A stretch of DNA of 50,156 nt from positions 1 to 50,156 of the forward strand of contig JALKBU010000303.1 in assembly GCA_023091735.1 (NCBI GenBank), read 5' to 3'. Each line of letters starts with the position of its first letter. Position 1 is the stretch's first letter. Below are positions 10,056-18,841 of the stretch, piece after piece. Origin of the DNA: Trichomonas tenax (Eukaryota; Parabasalia; Trichomonadida; Trichomonadidae). A model generated the notes under the pieces. It saw nothing but the letters and a program-made list of their open reading frames with translations. It was not told the origin of the DNA and did not search any database. The position numbers were made by a program, and so were the translations under genes.

Positions 10056-10592
10056 ATATTCGCATTTATAAATCATACACATACTAAATTTAATAAAGTT
10101 TCAATAAATGAAATTAGTGCTTATGTATATGAAACAGGTGGTGCTCCAGCAATTAAATCACCAACGTTTACAGCAGGTCTAATTACAAATAATGATATAA
10201 TATATATAGAACCAGATTCTGATAATAGATTAAATGTAATTCCAGAATTAAATAATAAAGCTAGTAAAGATCATACACATGAAGATTTAGAAAATATAAT
10301 AAATAATAAATCTAATATAAATCATATACTTACAGAATTTAGTAATATTAAAGCTGATAGTGTTTTGGTAAAAGATCCAGATAAAGAATATTATTATGAT
10401 ATTCATCAAAGATTAAATGATATATATCAATTATTTGTTAATAAAAGTAAACCGTTATCTCAAATGATACAAAACTTATATCCTGCAGGAAATCACTCAC
10501 ATAATGTTAATGGCAATACCAGTCTCACAGGTTATGGAACAGATTACATGCCACCGTACATTACTGTGTATGCTTGGTATAGAACTGATTAA
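10056..10592 (+). pseudogene. tail-collar/fibre-like relic of a dsDNA virus or phage
   Basis: An open frame of about 178 codons preceded in frame by a stop (10053-10055) and lacking an ATG until 10365, so the N-terminus is missing. The C-terminus has a Gly/Asn/His-rich stretch and ends DYMPPYITVYAWYRTD, the signature PPY-x-x-x-Y-x-W ending of phage and giant-virus tail-collar or fibre tips. Codons are extremely AT-rich (AAT, ATA, TTA, AGA), unlike neighbouring host genes. A second copy of the same ending lies 230 bases downstream, with a hairpin between them. It is a foreign, truncated gene. Whether the donor was a giant virus, a phage or a capture already spread in trichomonad genomes cannot be told here. 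Confidence 0.65.
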
Positions 10593-10689
10593 AAAATATA
10601 TTTTTTGAAATTTATATTTTTTTAATTATTTTTGAAGACATAAAAAAGTAATTTTTTTAAAAAAAAATAGCTTGTTTGTGCCCAGAGTT

Positions 10690-10738
10690 TAACATTTTGA
10701 TAAAACTATACCTCTAGGTATAGTTTAGCGAAATGTTA
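10690..10738. terminator. near-perfect palindromic hairpin after the tail-like ORF
   Basis: A stem with a 2-base loop (10714-10715). The inner 10 bp, AACTATACCT/AGGTATAGTT, are perfect, and it extends outward to TAACATTTT/GAAATGTTA over about 23 positions with few mismatches. It lies 98 bases after the stop of the tail-like frame. In mimivirus-type viruses such hairpins set mRNA 3' ends; that role here is inference. Confidence 0.6.
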
Positions 10739-10739
10739 T

Positions 10740-10820
10740 ATACAAACTGGTCATACAGGTTCTGGTTCTGATTACATGCCACCGTACATCACTGTTTACG
10801 CTTGGTATATGATTGGGTAA
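10740..10820 (+). pseudogene. second tail-collar-like C-terminal fragment
   Basis: Twenty-six in-frame codons ending at TAA 10818-10820 repeat the DYMPPYITVYAWY ending of the previous relic, preceded by a TGHTGSGS run typical of tail tips, but with a different last three residues. Synonymous differences show it is a diverged paralogue, not a recent duplication. Confidence 0.6.
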
Positions 10821-10856
10821 GGGTATTAGAGATGTAATTTCTTATTTTTTGGTAAG

Positions 10857-11085
10857 AGTAATCATCAGCAGGAAAGATTTAGATGATGAAATTAAAAGTA
10901 AGTTCTGAGCGGTGTAAATACTGGCGTGGATACAATCATCAACGGGTAAGACTTAGATGATGATTTCGGTGATGAATTGTGAGCAGTATTTACACCGAGG
11001 AGGAATTATAAAATGGGTAAATTGAAAACATCGGCGCTGGCAAAAATTAGCAAACGAGCTACCACCTCGGTACAAGTTTGCTAAT
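10857..11085 (+). pseudogene. degenerate repeat units of virus-like protein, with hairpins
   Basis: Two related short frames, reading IISRKDLDDEIKSKF (from 10861) and IING-stop-DLDDDFGDEL (from 10935), each followed by a TGA. They are tandem copies of one unit, the second with TAA at 10947-10949. A perfect 14-bp inverted repeat CGGTGTAAATACTG (10910-10923) / CAGTATTTACACCG (10984-10997) brackets the second unit. A further stem, ATTAGCAAAC.../...GTTTGCTAAT type, lies at 11046-11085. AT-rich codons and position suggest the same foreign element as the tail relics. Confidence 0.45.
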
Positions 11086-11094
11086 TGTTTAATA

Positions 11095-11470
11095 CTAACT
11101 TCCTATGCTGTATAATATAAACACTTCGAAGAACAACTGATGTGTTCCCAAGCTTCAAAGGAAGAAGTGCCTCACCACAGTCGTCAATGATGCGAGGGAT
11201 AAATGCAAGGATTCCATCTCTCCATTCAACACGCAATCCACTCCATAATTTAATCATGTCTCCACTTGATTATGATTTATGGAAACCAAATGATGAACTT
11301 CATTAAGGCAAAATTATTTATACCGAATAGAAGTTGGAAACTATCTTGTATAAAATAATTCTCAAGATAGTTCTGTGCGTTGATTTTACCTGCATCTAAT
11401 GCCAAACCAACATATTGGTCTTCACTTTGTAAATTTGAAACCATGTCTTATGTATTATTTTGTATAGAAT
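11095..11470 (-). pseudogene. transposase-like relic, frameshifted
   Basis: Reading the minus strand, an ATG frame begins near 11444 with VSNLQSEDQYVGLALDAGK and stops after about 55 codons. A second coding-like piece follows in another frame and contains KLWSGLRVEWRDGILAFIPR (about 11140-11250). VGLALDAG is the kind of beta-strand plus Asp seen at the first catalytic position of DDE transposases. The family is not identified. The frame breaks show it is dead. Confidence 0.35.
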
Positions 11471-11972
11471 GAAGCCCTCAGGAAATTCTTGAATAACCAT
11501 AAGCATTTAGTGATGACTTTGTTCCTTTGTACAGGAAATCCTTCAAAATCATTATCTATATATGTATTACTTACAATAAATGCACCAATCTAACACTCTC
11601 ATGTTCCTCAATAATAGCGATAATTTTTAAAGGTGTCAGAAAACCTCCATCAATCACTATTGATGGATAATGATACCCTATTCATCCTCAAAAACGATTA
11701 AATATCATGAATTTGACTCACAAAAGCTTGAGACAATCACAGCTTCAATACAAACGACTTCGGCAGAAATTGGTGATTCTAGTTGATTTGGAAGTTGTTT
11801 TACCCCCAAAATGCTTAGAAAATGAGTTCTTTAAAGTTACATCTAACTATATCTACTTTTTGTAGCTGATATTTTGAATAATAATGCATATTTTTATTCG
11901 ATTCAATATCAAAATGAAAAAAATCGATTTCATTTTAATTTATTATGCAAAATTGTGATTCGAAGGTTCCAT

Positions 11973-13357
11973 ATGAGGAATTTTATATTGACATCAATCA
12001 TTTATTCACATTGGTTTCTGATGCATTCGATCCCTTATCAATATATTGAGGGATTAACTGATCTTTCGACTCCAATGGAAAATGTGGTTCTGAGTGATGT
12101 GTTTCCAACCGCTGTTAAACAGAGTACACCAGAATTATTGAACTAGTATAATTTATTTTCTAACAATTCAGTTTTAAGTACCATCTTAATGATGTATTGT
12201 CCATTTTAATAGAAAGGGAACCATCTGAAATATCAATAGTTCTTTATAAGCATTTAGTTTCAGCAGATTCAGCATTTCTAGAAGTGTTTTGCAAAGATAT
12301 CGAATTCAACAAGCAACTATGCAACTTTGTTGTTGATTCGAACGTCCCAGAAGAAGTTTTGGTTCGAATATTAAGAATTATCAGTCAATTTTTCTTCAAA
12401 GCATCTCAATTTTTGCCCCAAAACTATGCTGTCACCGATGCTTTGATATATATGATTGATAGACCTTGTATTTTGAATCTTGTTGATGCAATTTTATCTT
12501 CGGGTCAATCATTGAAACAGACAGTTTTTTATATCAAGAAACAGAATATACAGAAGAAGATTTATAATCTTCTCACAGAAGTTTCTTCTCTTCCTTCAGA
12601 TTCAAAATCAAAATATTCGTTTGGTCCTGTTGACACTAAAAGACTGGCAGCATTCCAACTTGTGTCTCGAATTGCGCGGAATCCAATAATTGGATCCATT
12701 AATAGACATCAAAAATTATTAGAAATCATATTTCGACAGCCACAAGACTTACCAAAGTATATTAAGAACTTCCAATGGGATGCAATACTTTCAATAATGA
12801 GTACCAAACCAGCTCGCACAACAGATTTTATTTTAGAAAAATCAATCGAAATTATTAGAAATTTAATATCATTCGACCATTTCCATCAATTCATTTTTCA
12901 CGCCTTCACTGTTCTGAATCAGGCATTGATTACTGAGCCTCTTTTAACAATCCAAAAGCTTGATTCATTCGAAACATTTGTGAATCAATTATTGTTGGGA
13001 ATTAAACACTTTAAATCATCAACAAACCTTCATGTTCAGTTCAGAAGGTTCTATGACATATGCATGACTTATTATTCACTTTCCATTTTGATTGTCAGAC
13101 TCTGTGTTCCTGTTTTTATCGAAATTTGCTCATCACTTGAAAATCGAATTTTAGCAGCAACATTTAACGAACTTTTGTTAAAAACAATCGATATTGCGAA
13201 AAAGAAACAAGTAATTAAGGACGAACTACGTAATATTCCAGAGTTTGCTTATTACGCAACAACTTCTTTAAAAGAATACAAAAGTGTTGTATCAGAGAAT
13301 TATGGAGTTGAACCTCCAGGAAGAATTTATTCATTTTTTGCTAAATTCTTTGCATAA
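11973..13357 (+). CDS. helical-repeat protein of unknown family, split by a 26-nt intron
   Basis: Two frames join exactly if 12146-12171 is removed: exon 1 11973-12145 ends in a split codon (TA), and exon 2 from 12172 supplies its third base, giving 452 residues. The product is almost all alpha-helical, rich in Leu/Ile/Phe, with amphipathic segments of ARM/HEAT type and no catalytic motif. A distant likeness to SAPS-type phosphatase regulatory subunits is possible but weak. The start is the first ATG in the open frame; that frame is open back to 11847 without another ATG, and virus-like and transposon debris lies directly upstream. The gene could therefore be 5'-truncated. Exon 2 alone does not begin with an ATG, which argues for splicing. 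Confidence 0.6.
12146..12171 (+). other. predicted 26-nt spliceosomal intron
   Basis: It starts GTATAA and ends TCTAAC-AATT-CAG, a branch point fused to the acceptor as in trichomonad introns, and its size fits the ultra-short class (about 23-29 nt) reported in Trichomonas. Removal eliminates the TAG at 12144-12146 and the TAA at 12161-12163 and joins both frames in phase. Confidence 0.7.
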
Positions 13358-13596
13358 TTCATACATATGTATCTATTTGTTTTTGTTATTGTTTTAAACA
13401 TTGCGATATTTCTATGTCTAACACATCATGATTTCATTCATTGATGAATTAGAAAATCATCACTCATTATTTTGTTCGGTTTTGAGTGTCAGCAAGTCAA
13501 AGCTTAAAGCGACTTCACACGCTGTGGCTGCACACTGGAGATAAATGGCTAAAAATCAAATATACATATAAAAAATCTCTGTTTGTCAATATTATT

Positions 13597-13950
13597 TCAA
13601 TTTGACACATTATAAATCAATTTCCAGTAAGTCATTACATACTCAGATTGAAATAAATTTATTCTATATAAATTTGCACGGAGCGCCCTCATAACATGAA
13701 GTGCGCACCATGATTTATGCGACTCTGGAAACGAATTTTCCAAAGCTTTGACTATGTTCTTTGCACAATCAGACATAAAGTGAGTAGGGATCAATTAAAA
13801 CCATTCAAAAAATTTGTTAAACAATATGAAATGTTCTCGCTTGTATCAGGTTTAATGATGAACCAGAATAACGGAAGGCTATGAGTTAACTCAAACTTGA
13901 CAGCTAAAACATAAAGAGCCATATTTTCTTTTAAGGCTTCACTGACACCA
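13597..13950 (-). pseudogene. Mutator-like (MULE) transposase fragment, central part
   Basis: The 65-codon frame (13597-13794, TTG rather than ATG at its end) reads FMSDCAKNIVKALENSFPES followed by WCALHVMRALRANLY. This is the second catalytic Asp and the C-x(2)-H block of the MULE DDE domain. Immediately upstream in another frame is a matching piece with LPLFWFIIKPDTSENISY. A frameshift separates them, so the copy is dead. It may be the downstream part of the fragment at 15.1-15.8 kb. Confidence 0.6.
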
Positions 13951-15059
13951 TTCAATGTTTAACCTTATTGAAGGAAAGTTGGTAGTTCGAGCTCCATTTA
14001 TTAACATAGCAAGCATAAATAAAAATGTCTGAAGTGTAGTTTTGGATATAGTAATGATCCATCTATAGAATGTATTGTCTCATTTTTCATATCTTTGAAC
14101 TTTTTATTAACGTCCGAAAGACACACAAGAAGTGCGTTCTGGATGAATTTTTAACCTTAATTTTAAATCTCAGCACACGGTGCTATTCAAGAGATTCTGA
14201 AACAGTACATTTACGGAAAAAATGTCATATATGCATGAAATATAGACTCTGGTTTCTAAACTAAATATCGAGATATGAAGATCGAAAAAATAAATCCTAC
14301 CCAGTCCACTGACACAAAGGAAACTTTTTTATTTTTTGTAAATTTTTAGAAAAATCATCGAATTTCAATACTTTTATCAATTTTTTACAAATCTTTATTA
14401 GCCAAGCATTTTGTTTTTGACTGAAATAAAATATATCATGGCAGTATATAATTTAGAAAGGACTTTTTTGATAAAATAATATCAAAGAAAAATGCTTTTT
14501 CAACCGTCATGGTCATATAATATTGTTGATGTAGTATTTGTTTCATCTTATTAAAGCAATTGTATTTTATATATTTGATTTATTTTTTATTTCGTTAGAA
14601 TCTCCCTTTTATCTATGGAATAAAGTTGACATACGTATGCTAAATGAGGTAGCACCAATTATGCATAAAAACTAATAAGAAACAAAAATTTATTTAATTT
14701 TTTAGGTTTATGAGAACAAAATCATATGATCTGCATCGCAAACTATTCCCATACAGGACAACTTTTTATTAAGTTATCAGAAACATCTCTCGAAGCTTTA
14801 AAATATGAGGAAATTGACTGAAATGTATGATATATGCAACGTGAATGTTTACTATGTATTTTAATGTTTTAGTTAAAATGATGAGATGAAGCAATGATTT
14901 TGGGATGGAATATCACAAATCATAAAATATTATTTTAATTTGGTGTGATATCAAGGAAATAGTATAATATTCCTATGAATATGTAGAACCATTTTATAAT
15001 GTAGTTCATAGGTATAATGTTTCAACAATTATTTCGTTATTGAGTGTAATATTAAATTG
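13951..15059. other. AT-rich spacer between MULE fragments
   Basis: No gene seen. The only notable item is ACCCAGTCCACT at 14299-14310, shared with the noncoding repeat region at 26.3 kb. Confidence 0.35.
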
Positions 15060-15850
15060 ATTTGTCTTTTTATTGCTGAGTTAAAGCTTTATTTTGTTAC
15101 GGAAGTGATCACTGTCATATATGAAATCAAAATAATGAATGTTGTTTTCAGACATAAAATTGATGCTTTCGCCTTCTTCATCCATGCAAGAAAACATGTT
15201 TCTGAGAACCTTATTTGTCACTTTTCCTGTCAGTGAGGCCTATTAATAGATCATTTGTATTATCTAAACGATAAATCTCAATAGATTGATATATAAGATC
15301 TTTTGTCCTTGCATCTGCATCATAAAATACTATATTTTCTGGATCTTCAATATTGTCAACATGAAAGAAAATCAAATCTGAAGGATTTTGTGCGTTATAT
15401 TCCTGAATAATGTTAGTAGTATTAACGTAATGATTGTTACTATGTTGTAGAACTTGAACGATTTTTTGTTGCAAAGAATTTCGATAATTGCTTAATGAAC
15501 GTTGATTGTATAAGTAAAAAGGAAATTGATTGTGCATTGGTATGTGTAATTCTTGGCATGCAACACGAATCGCGTCAGTTGTTGTGCAGCCTGTAAGAAA
15601 ATAGTTTTTGATATACTCACGAAAGAACATACTGGTTGGTGTGTATATCATATACTTTGTAAGTCCTTCTAGATGATTATAAATAGATTTGAAAAGACGG
15701 AACATTTTACCAGTCTGAACCCATTTTGAGTAAGCCTGGCAGCCGCGTTGGCTGCAATGAGCCTTAATTTTTTTCCATTGTCGGTACTTCCTCCTCACAC
15801 TGACAGGGAGGCTAAGGGAGCTGCGGAGGCGGCTCTTGAGCCATTAAAAA
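15060..15850 (-). pseudogene. MULE transposase fragment, N-terminal part
   Basis: An open frame from about 15844 to 15211 (about 210 codons) without an ATG start. It carries a FLYWCH/WRKY-like zinc region (WKKIKAHCSQRGCQAYSKW, then YNHLEG) and, near the end, FYDADARTKDLIYQSIEIYRLDNT. This matches the FWADARS...DTT lead-up and first catalytic Asp of MULE transposases. After TDRKSDK the frame stops; a coding-like continuation (FSCMDEEGESINFMSENN) follows in another frame to about 15090. Truncated and frameshifted. Confidence 0.55.
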
Positions 15851-16320
15851 GTGTCGTGAGCAATTATAATAAAATCACGAAAAAGTTGAGATTAAATAAT
15901 AATAAATAAAATATTTAGTAAAGATCTAATAGTAGATGAGTATGAGAATATTATTGTAAGTTTCTCATGGCGAGACAATGACTGTATCTCGCGATGATTT
16001 TCATTAACAAAAGAGAAGAGATTTTGGAGCTTCTTTCTGTGAGGGCTCATGCGACTTCATCATGATGATGCTTCTGTATGCGTCTCTTCGCGCATTGACT
16101 CGCCTCTGTCGCTAAGTTTGCTTGAATAATATTAAATAACTTTTCTGAATAACCGTCGATATTTGAAATAATTTCTAAATTAATGATAAATATATTATAC
16201 AGATCCTAAAAATCCTATATTCTCACTTTTACTCATTTTGAAAGGTTAATTTGCGACAATTTTTTGTCCAAACTCGTGCAGTCCCAAATTTAAGCTGAAC
16301 AAGTGCTATTGAATGATTAA
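15851..16320. other. spacer next to the MULE fragment
   Basis: A GC-richer patch at 15980-16120 contains CTCATGGCGAG / CTCGCGATGA and repeated GATGATG runs but no frame I can defend. The rest is AT-rich. Confidence 0.3.
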
Positions 16321-16845
16321 ATGACTGATTATGTTACAACGAATGATATCAATGAACGCATATTTATTAAGACAACTTTAATCGATGATTGTCTAAAGTC
16401 ATGTCACGGACTCAACCCATCTGAAATCGCAAAAGTAGTTACAGGTCAAGACCAGGAAGTTCTTGTCGAAGGTTTTGACTCGCTCCCTCACATCACTGCT
16501 ATGTTGGTGTTCAGCATAGACTATCTCACAAATGAATGAAATGAAGTAGCCTTACACTGCAGAATGAAGGGAGTCAAGCAAGATGTCATCGCTATTACAG
16601 CTAATGAAATGTTCCCTGGTGCTATTCATGTAAAATTTGATGATAAATGAAATCTTCATGTTCCTTTGGGAACCTACGATAAGGATTGTGGATTTTCAAT
16701 TATGAAATTATATAAGGCTTTATATGACAGAGAAAAAATAGCTTTTGATTTATGTAAGAGTAATTGTCCCTGCTTCGAGCGTAAGTATAATTTCTCAGTG
16801 ATAACAAAACAAACTTTCATCAGGAAACTGATATTCTGAGAATAA
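16321..16845 (+). pseudogene. unknown coding-like frame interrupted only by TGA codons
   Basis: From ATG 16321 a frame of about 174 codons runs to TAA 16843-16845. It is interrupted at 16537, 16648 and 16837, each time by TGA. Composition on both sides of each TGA stays protein-like (IDDCLKSCHGLNPSEIAKVV; GVKQDVIAITANEMFPGAIH; NLHVPLGTYDKDCGFSIMKL) and no frameshift is needed. No TGG occurs in the frame. I do not recognise the protein. It is either a gene killed by substitutions or a piece from a genome in which TGA means Trp. It ends six bases from the convergent HNH relic. Confidence 0.4.
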
Positions 16846-16850
16846 AATTT

Positions 16851-17354
16851 TTATACTAGTACAATATCCTTTTTGAATTTAGGAATAGATATTTTTGTTG
16901 TCTTACCATCAGTACTTCTAGCATTAACATATTGTCATCCATACTGACTCAGTACTACTAACTGTCGATATTGAACACCAGTGAAAACATAAAATGCGTC
17001 CTCTGATTCAGAATAATATAAGTTTTCAAATCTGTATTTTCCGTATTGTGTAATTTATGAGGCATCATCTGGAAGTTTATTAATAATATTAAAGATGTAA
17101 CCAGGTGATTTACTAATATCTTTCATGTTTTCATTTCTTGAAACCCATCGCAAATTTTCAATACGATAGTCTCCTCTGTCTCTATTAATGTGATCAGTTA
17201 CTCTAAATCCATTAGGATTTGGAATAAATTGTTTAGCAACGATTTCATGCTTTAAATACTTTTCTTTATTCAAATTTACACATATATATCCGTTACCGTT
17301 ATCGAATTCACTAACGACTCGTTGAGTACTAATTTTATGTATTGCTAAGGGTAC
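16851..17354 (-). pseudogene. HNH endonuclease-like relic
   Basis: The best piece (17055-17354) reads GYICVNL, then IVAKQFIPNP, then DHINRDRGDYRIENLRWVS and NENM. This is the classic layout of phage and giant-virus HNH homing-type nucleases (N-terminal binding strand, AF-x-P-NP, D-H-I-N/D...N-L-R/E-W). After a TAA at 17055-17057 the frame stays coding-like (YGKYRFENLYYSESED, VFTGVQYRQL) to TAA 16851-16853, with one TGA at 16935-16937. Another TGA (17355-17357) precedes the start of the open part. No ATG. Such genes are mobile. This copy is decayed unless TGA is read through, and even then the TAA remains. Confidence 0.6.
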
Positions 17355-17357
17355 TCA

Positions 17358-17543
17358 GTGAAAATTTTGAAAAGCATATATATATTTCAATGGATCGCCA
17401 AGCTTGAGGCCACTCTCAGGGCGATGCACTGCGCGCAGAGCGTCCTCTCTATGCTCATGAAGTGTAGCATCATCGTGAGGCAGCAGAACCAGGTAGAGGA
17501 CCCGGATGAGACTCTCAGCATGAAGCTCAACAGCTTTGACTGA
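17358..17543 (+). CDS. short GC-rich ORF, possible gene fragment
   Basis: About 160 bases (17395-17543) stand out for high GC in an AT-rich region. They read in one frame as KLEATLRAMHCAQSVLSMLM then VEDPDETLSMKLNSFD, with a helical, normal protein composition. The nominal start of the frame lies in AT-rich DNA and looks accidental. I do not recognise it; it may be an exon-like fragment of a host gene carried here by a transposition event. Confidence 0.3.
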   Translation: MKILKSIYIFQWIAKLEATLRAMHCAQSVLSMLMKCSIIVRQQNQVEDPDETLSMKLNSFD

Positions 17544-17589
17544 GTAAAAATTATTTTTACTAAATTATTTTGCGAAATAATCAGTTGCA

Positions 17590-18841
17590 CATTCCAGACC
17601 GCGAGATTTGTGTGCTTGTCTGGACGTCGCAGATGCAGATGCCGCCTCTATCGCTGATATCAAATATTAAGTGTAACTTATTTTAATCCATCAAATATTA
17701 AGTGATACTTTACATGTCAGAATTGAATGTCAATGTCAGAAATTCATTTTAATGTGGCGATTTTGCGAAGTTATTGATGGCTCTTTAATATCCTTCTCAT
17801 GCTGTAGATATACGTGCCATCAAAGACTTTACAATAGCACAATTTTTAATAATGCCGAAGTTATCTAGAGAAAAAACGATATTTATTGTTCATCTTAGCG
17901 GGAAACGCCAGACTCTTTGATGTAAATTAATATATCTCATTTTGAAGAAGCATAACACATCACTTTTCATCAGAGATTATTTCATGTAAAAATAATAAGT
18001 GTGATTTTAAGTCATTTTTGTTACTACATGCAGCATCTGTGCGTGTATCATCTGAATATAATAACAAAAATGATCAAAAATCACGCCAAAAAAAGCTCAA
18101 AAAGGAGAGAATGTATTTCAAGAAATGTCAATAACATAAGTGATTTAGTGAACAGGACGTCCGCAAATTGTTCCACGATTCCATCCTTGACTCTAAGAAA
18201 CTAGTTATGGCAGTATAAAATATAGAACTACGATATATTCGATGCTTTCTTCGAGAATATCACAGCCTTTTTTGACTTCGAAAAAAAAAATGAAACATAT
18301 AACATTAGATCATGATTATGTTTTCATAAACATATCACAGTTCTTCTCTATGTATAAGATAGCTTATGCTTCAATGAAAAATGATCATTTATTGATAATG
18401 CAAATCATATCAAGTTTATGCTTATGATAACATTTGTATGAAAATGTGTATTCATTTGTGTTTAGATATTTAACTACAAAACTATTATGACAGCAATCTA
18501 TGTATAAAGTTTTATCTATCAAACGAACTATTGATCATATAACACTTCTGCAGAAAGTTTTTTCATCATAAGAATTCGCCCGAGAGAAGAATAAGATTTG
18601 CTGTGTTAACATCATTTTCCTGGTCAATTTCAATATTACTCCTCCGATGCCATTGAAATAGATATCACATCCATTGCATTGGTTGATAAATAAAATTGAT
18701 TTTCTTAAATTTAAGAGTTTGAGCTTCCAAATCGGTACTAACAGAGAGAAAACAGTCTTAAAAGAACACATCCACGTCAAATTTATCGAAAACGAAAAGT
18801 TTTTATTTGTGGGAAAAACGATTAATAGAAAATTTTAAAAA
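17590..18841. other. spacer with weak coding-like debris
   Basis: It contains TTTACATGTCA (17709-17719), a TTGATGGC/GCCATCA stem near 17787-17826, and a stop-interrupted frame around 18030-18215 (KSRQKKLKKERMYFKKC ... FSEQDVRKLFHDSIL) that could be a dead gene. The minus-strand frame at 18535-18780 is also coding-like in part. None is identifiable. Confidence 0.35.

Noticed and set aside
10056..11085. An intact integrated virus or Maverick element
   Set aside because: Only tail-like tips and small debris are present; no capsid, ATPase, polymerase or integrase frame and no long terminal repeats are visible in the window.
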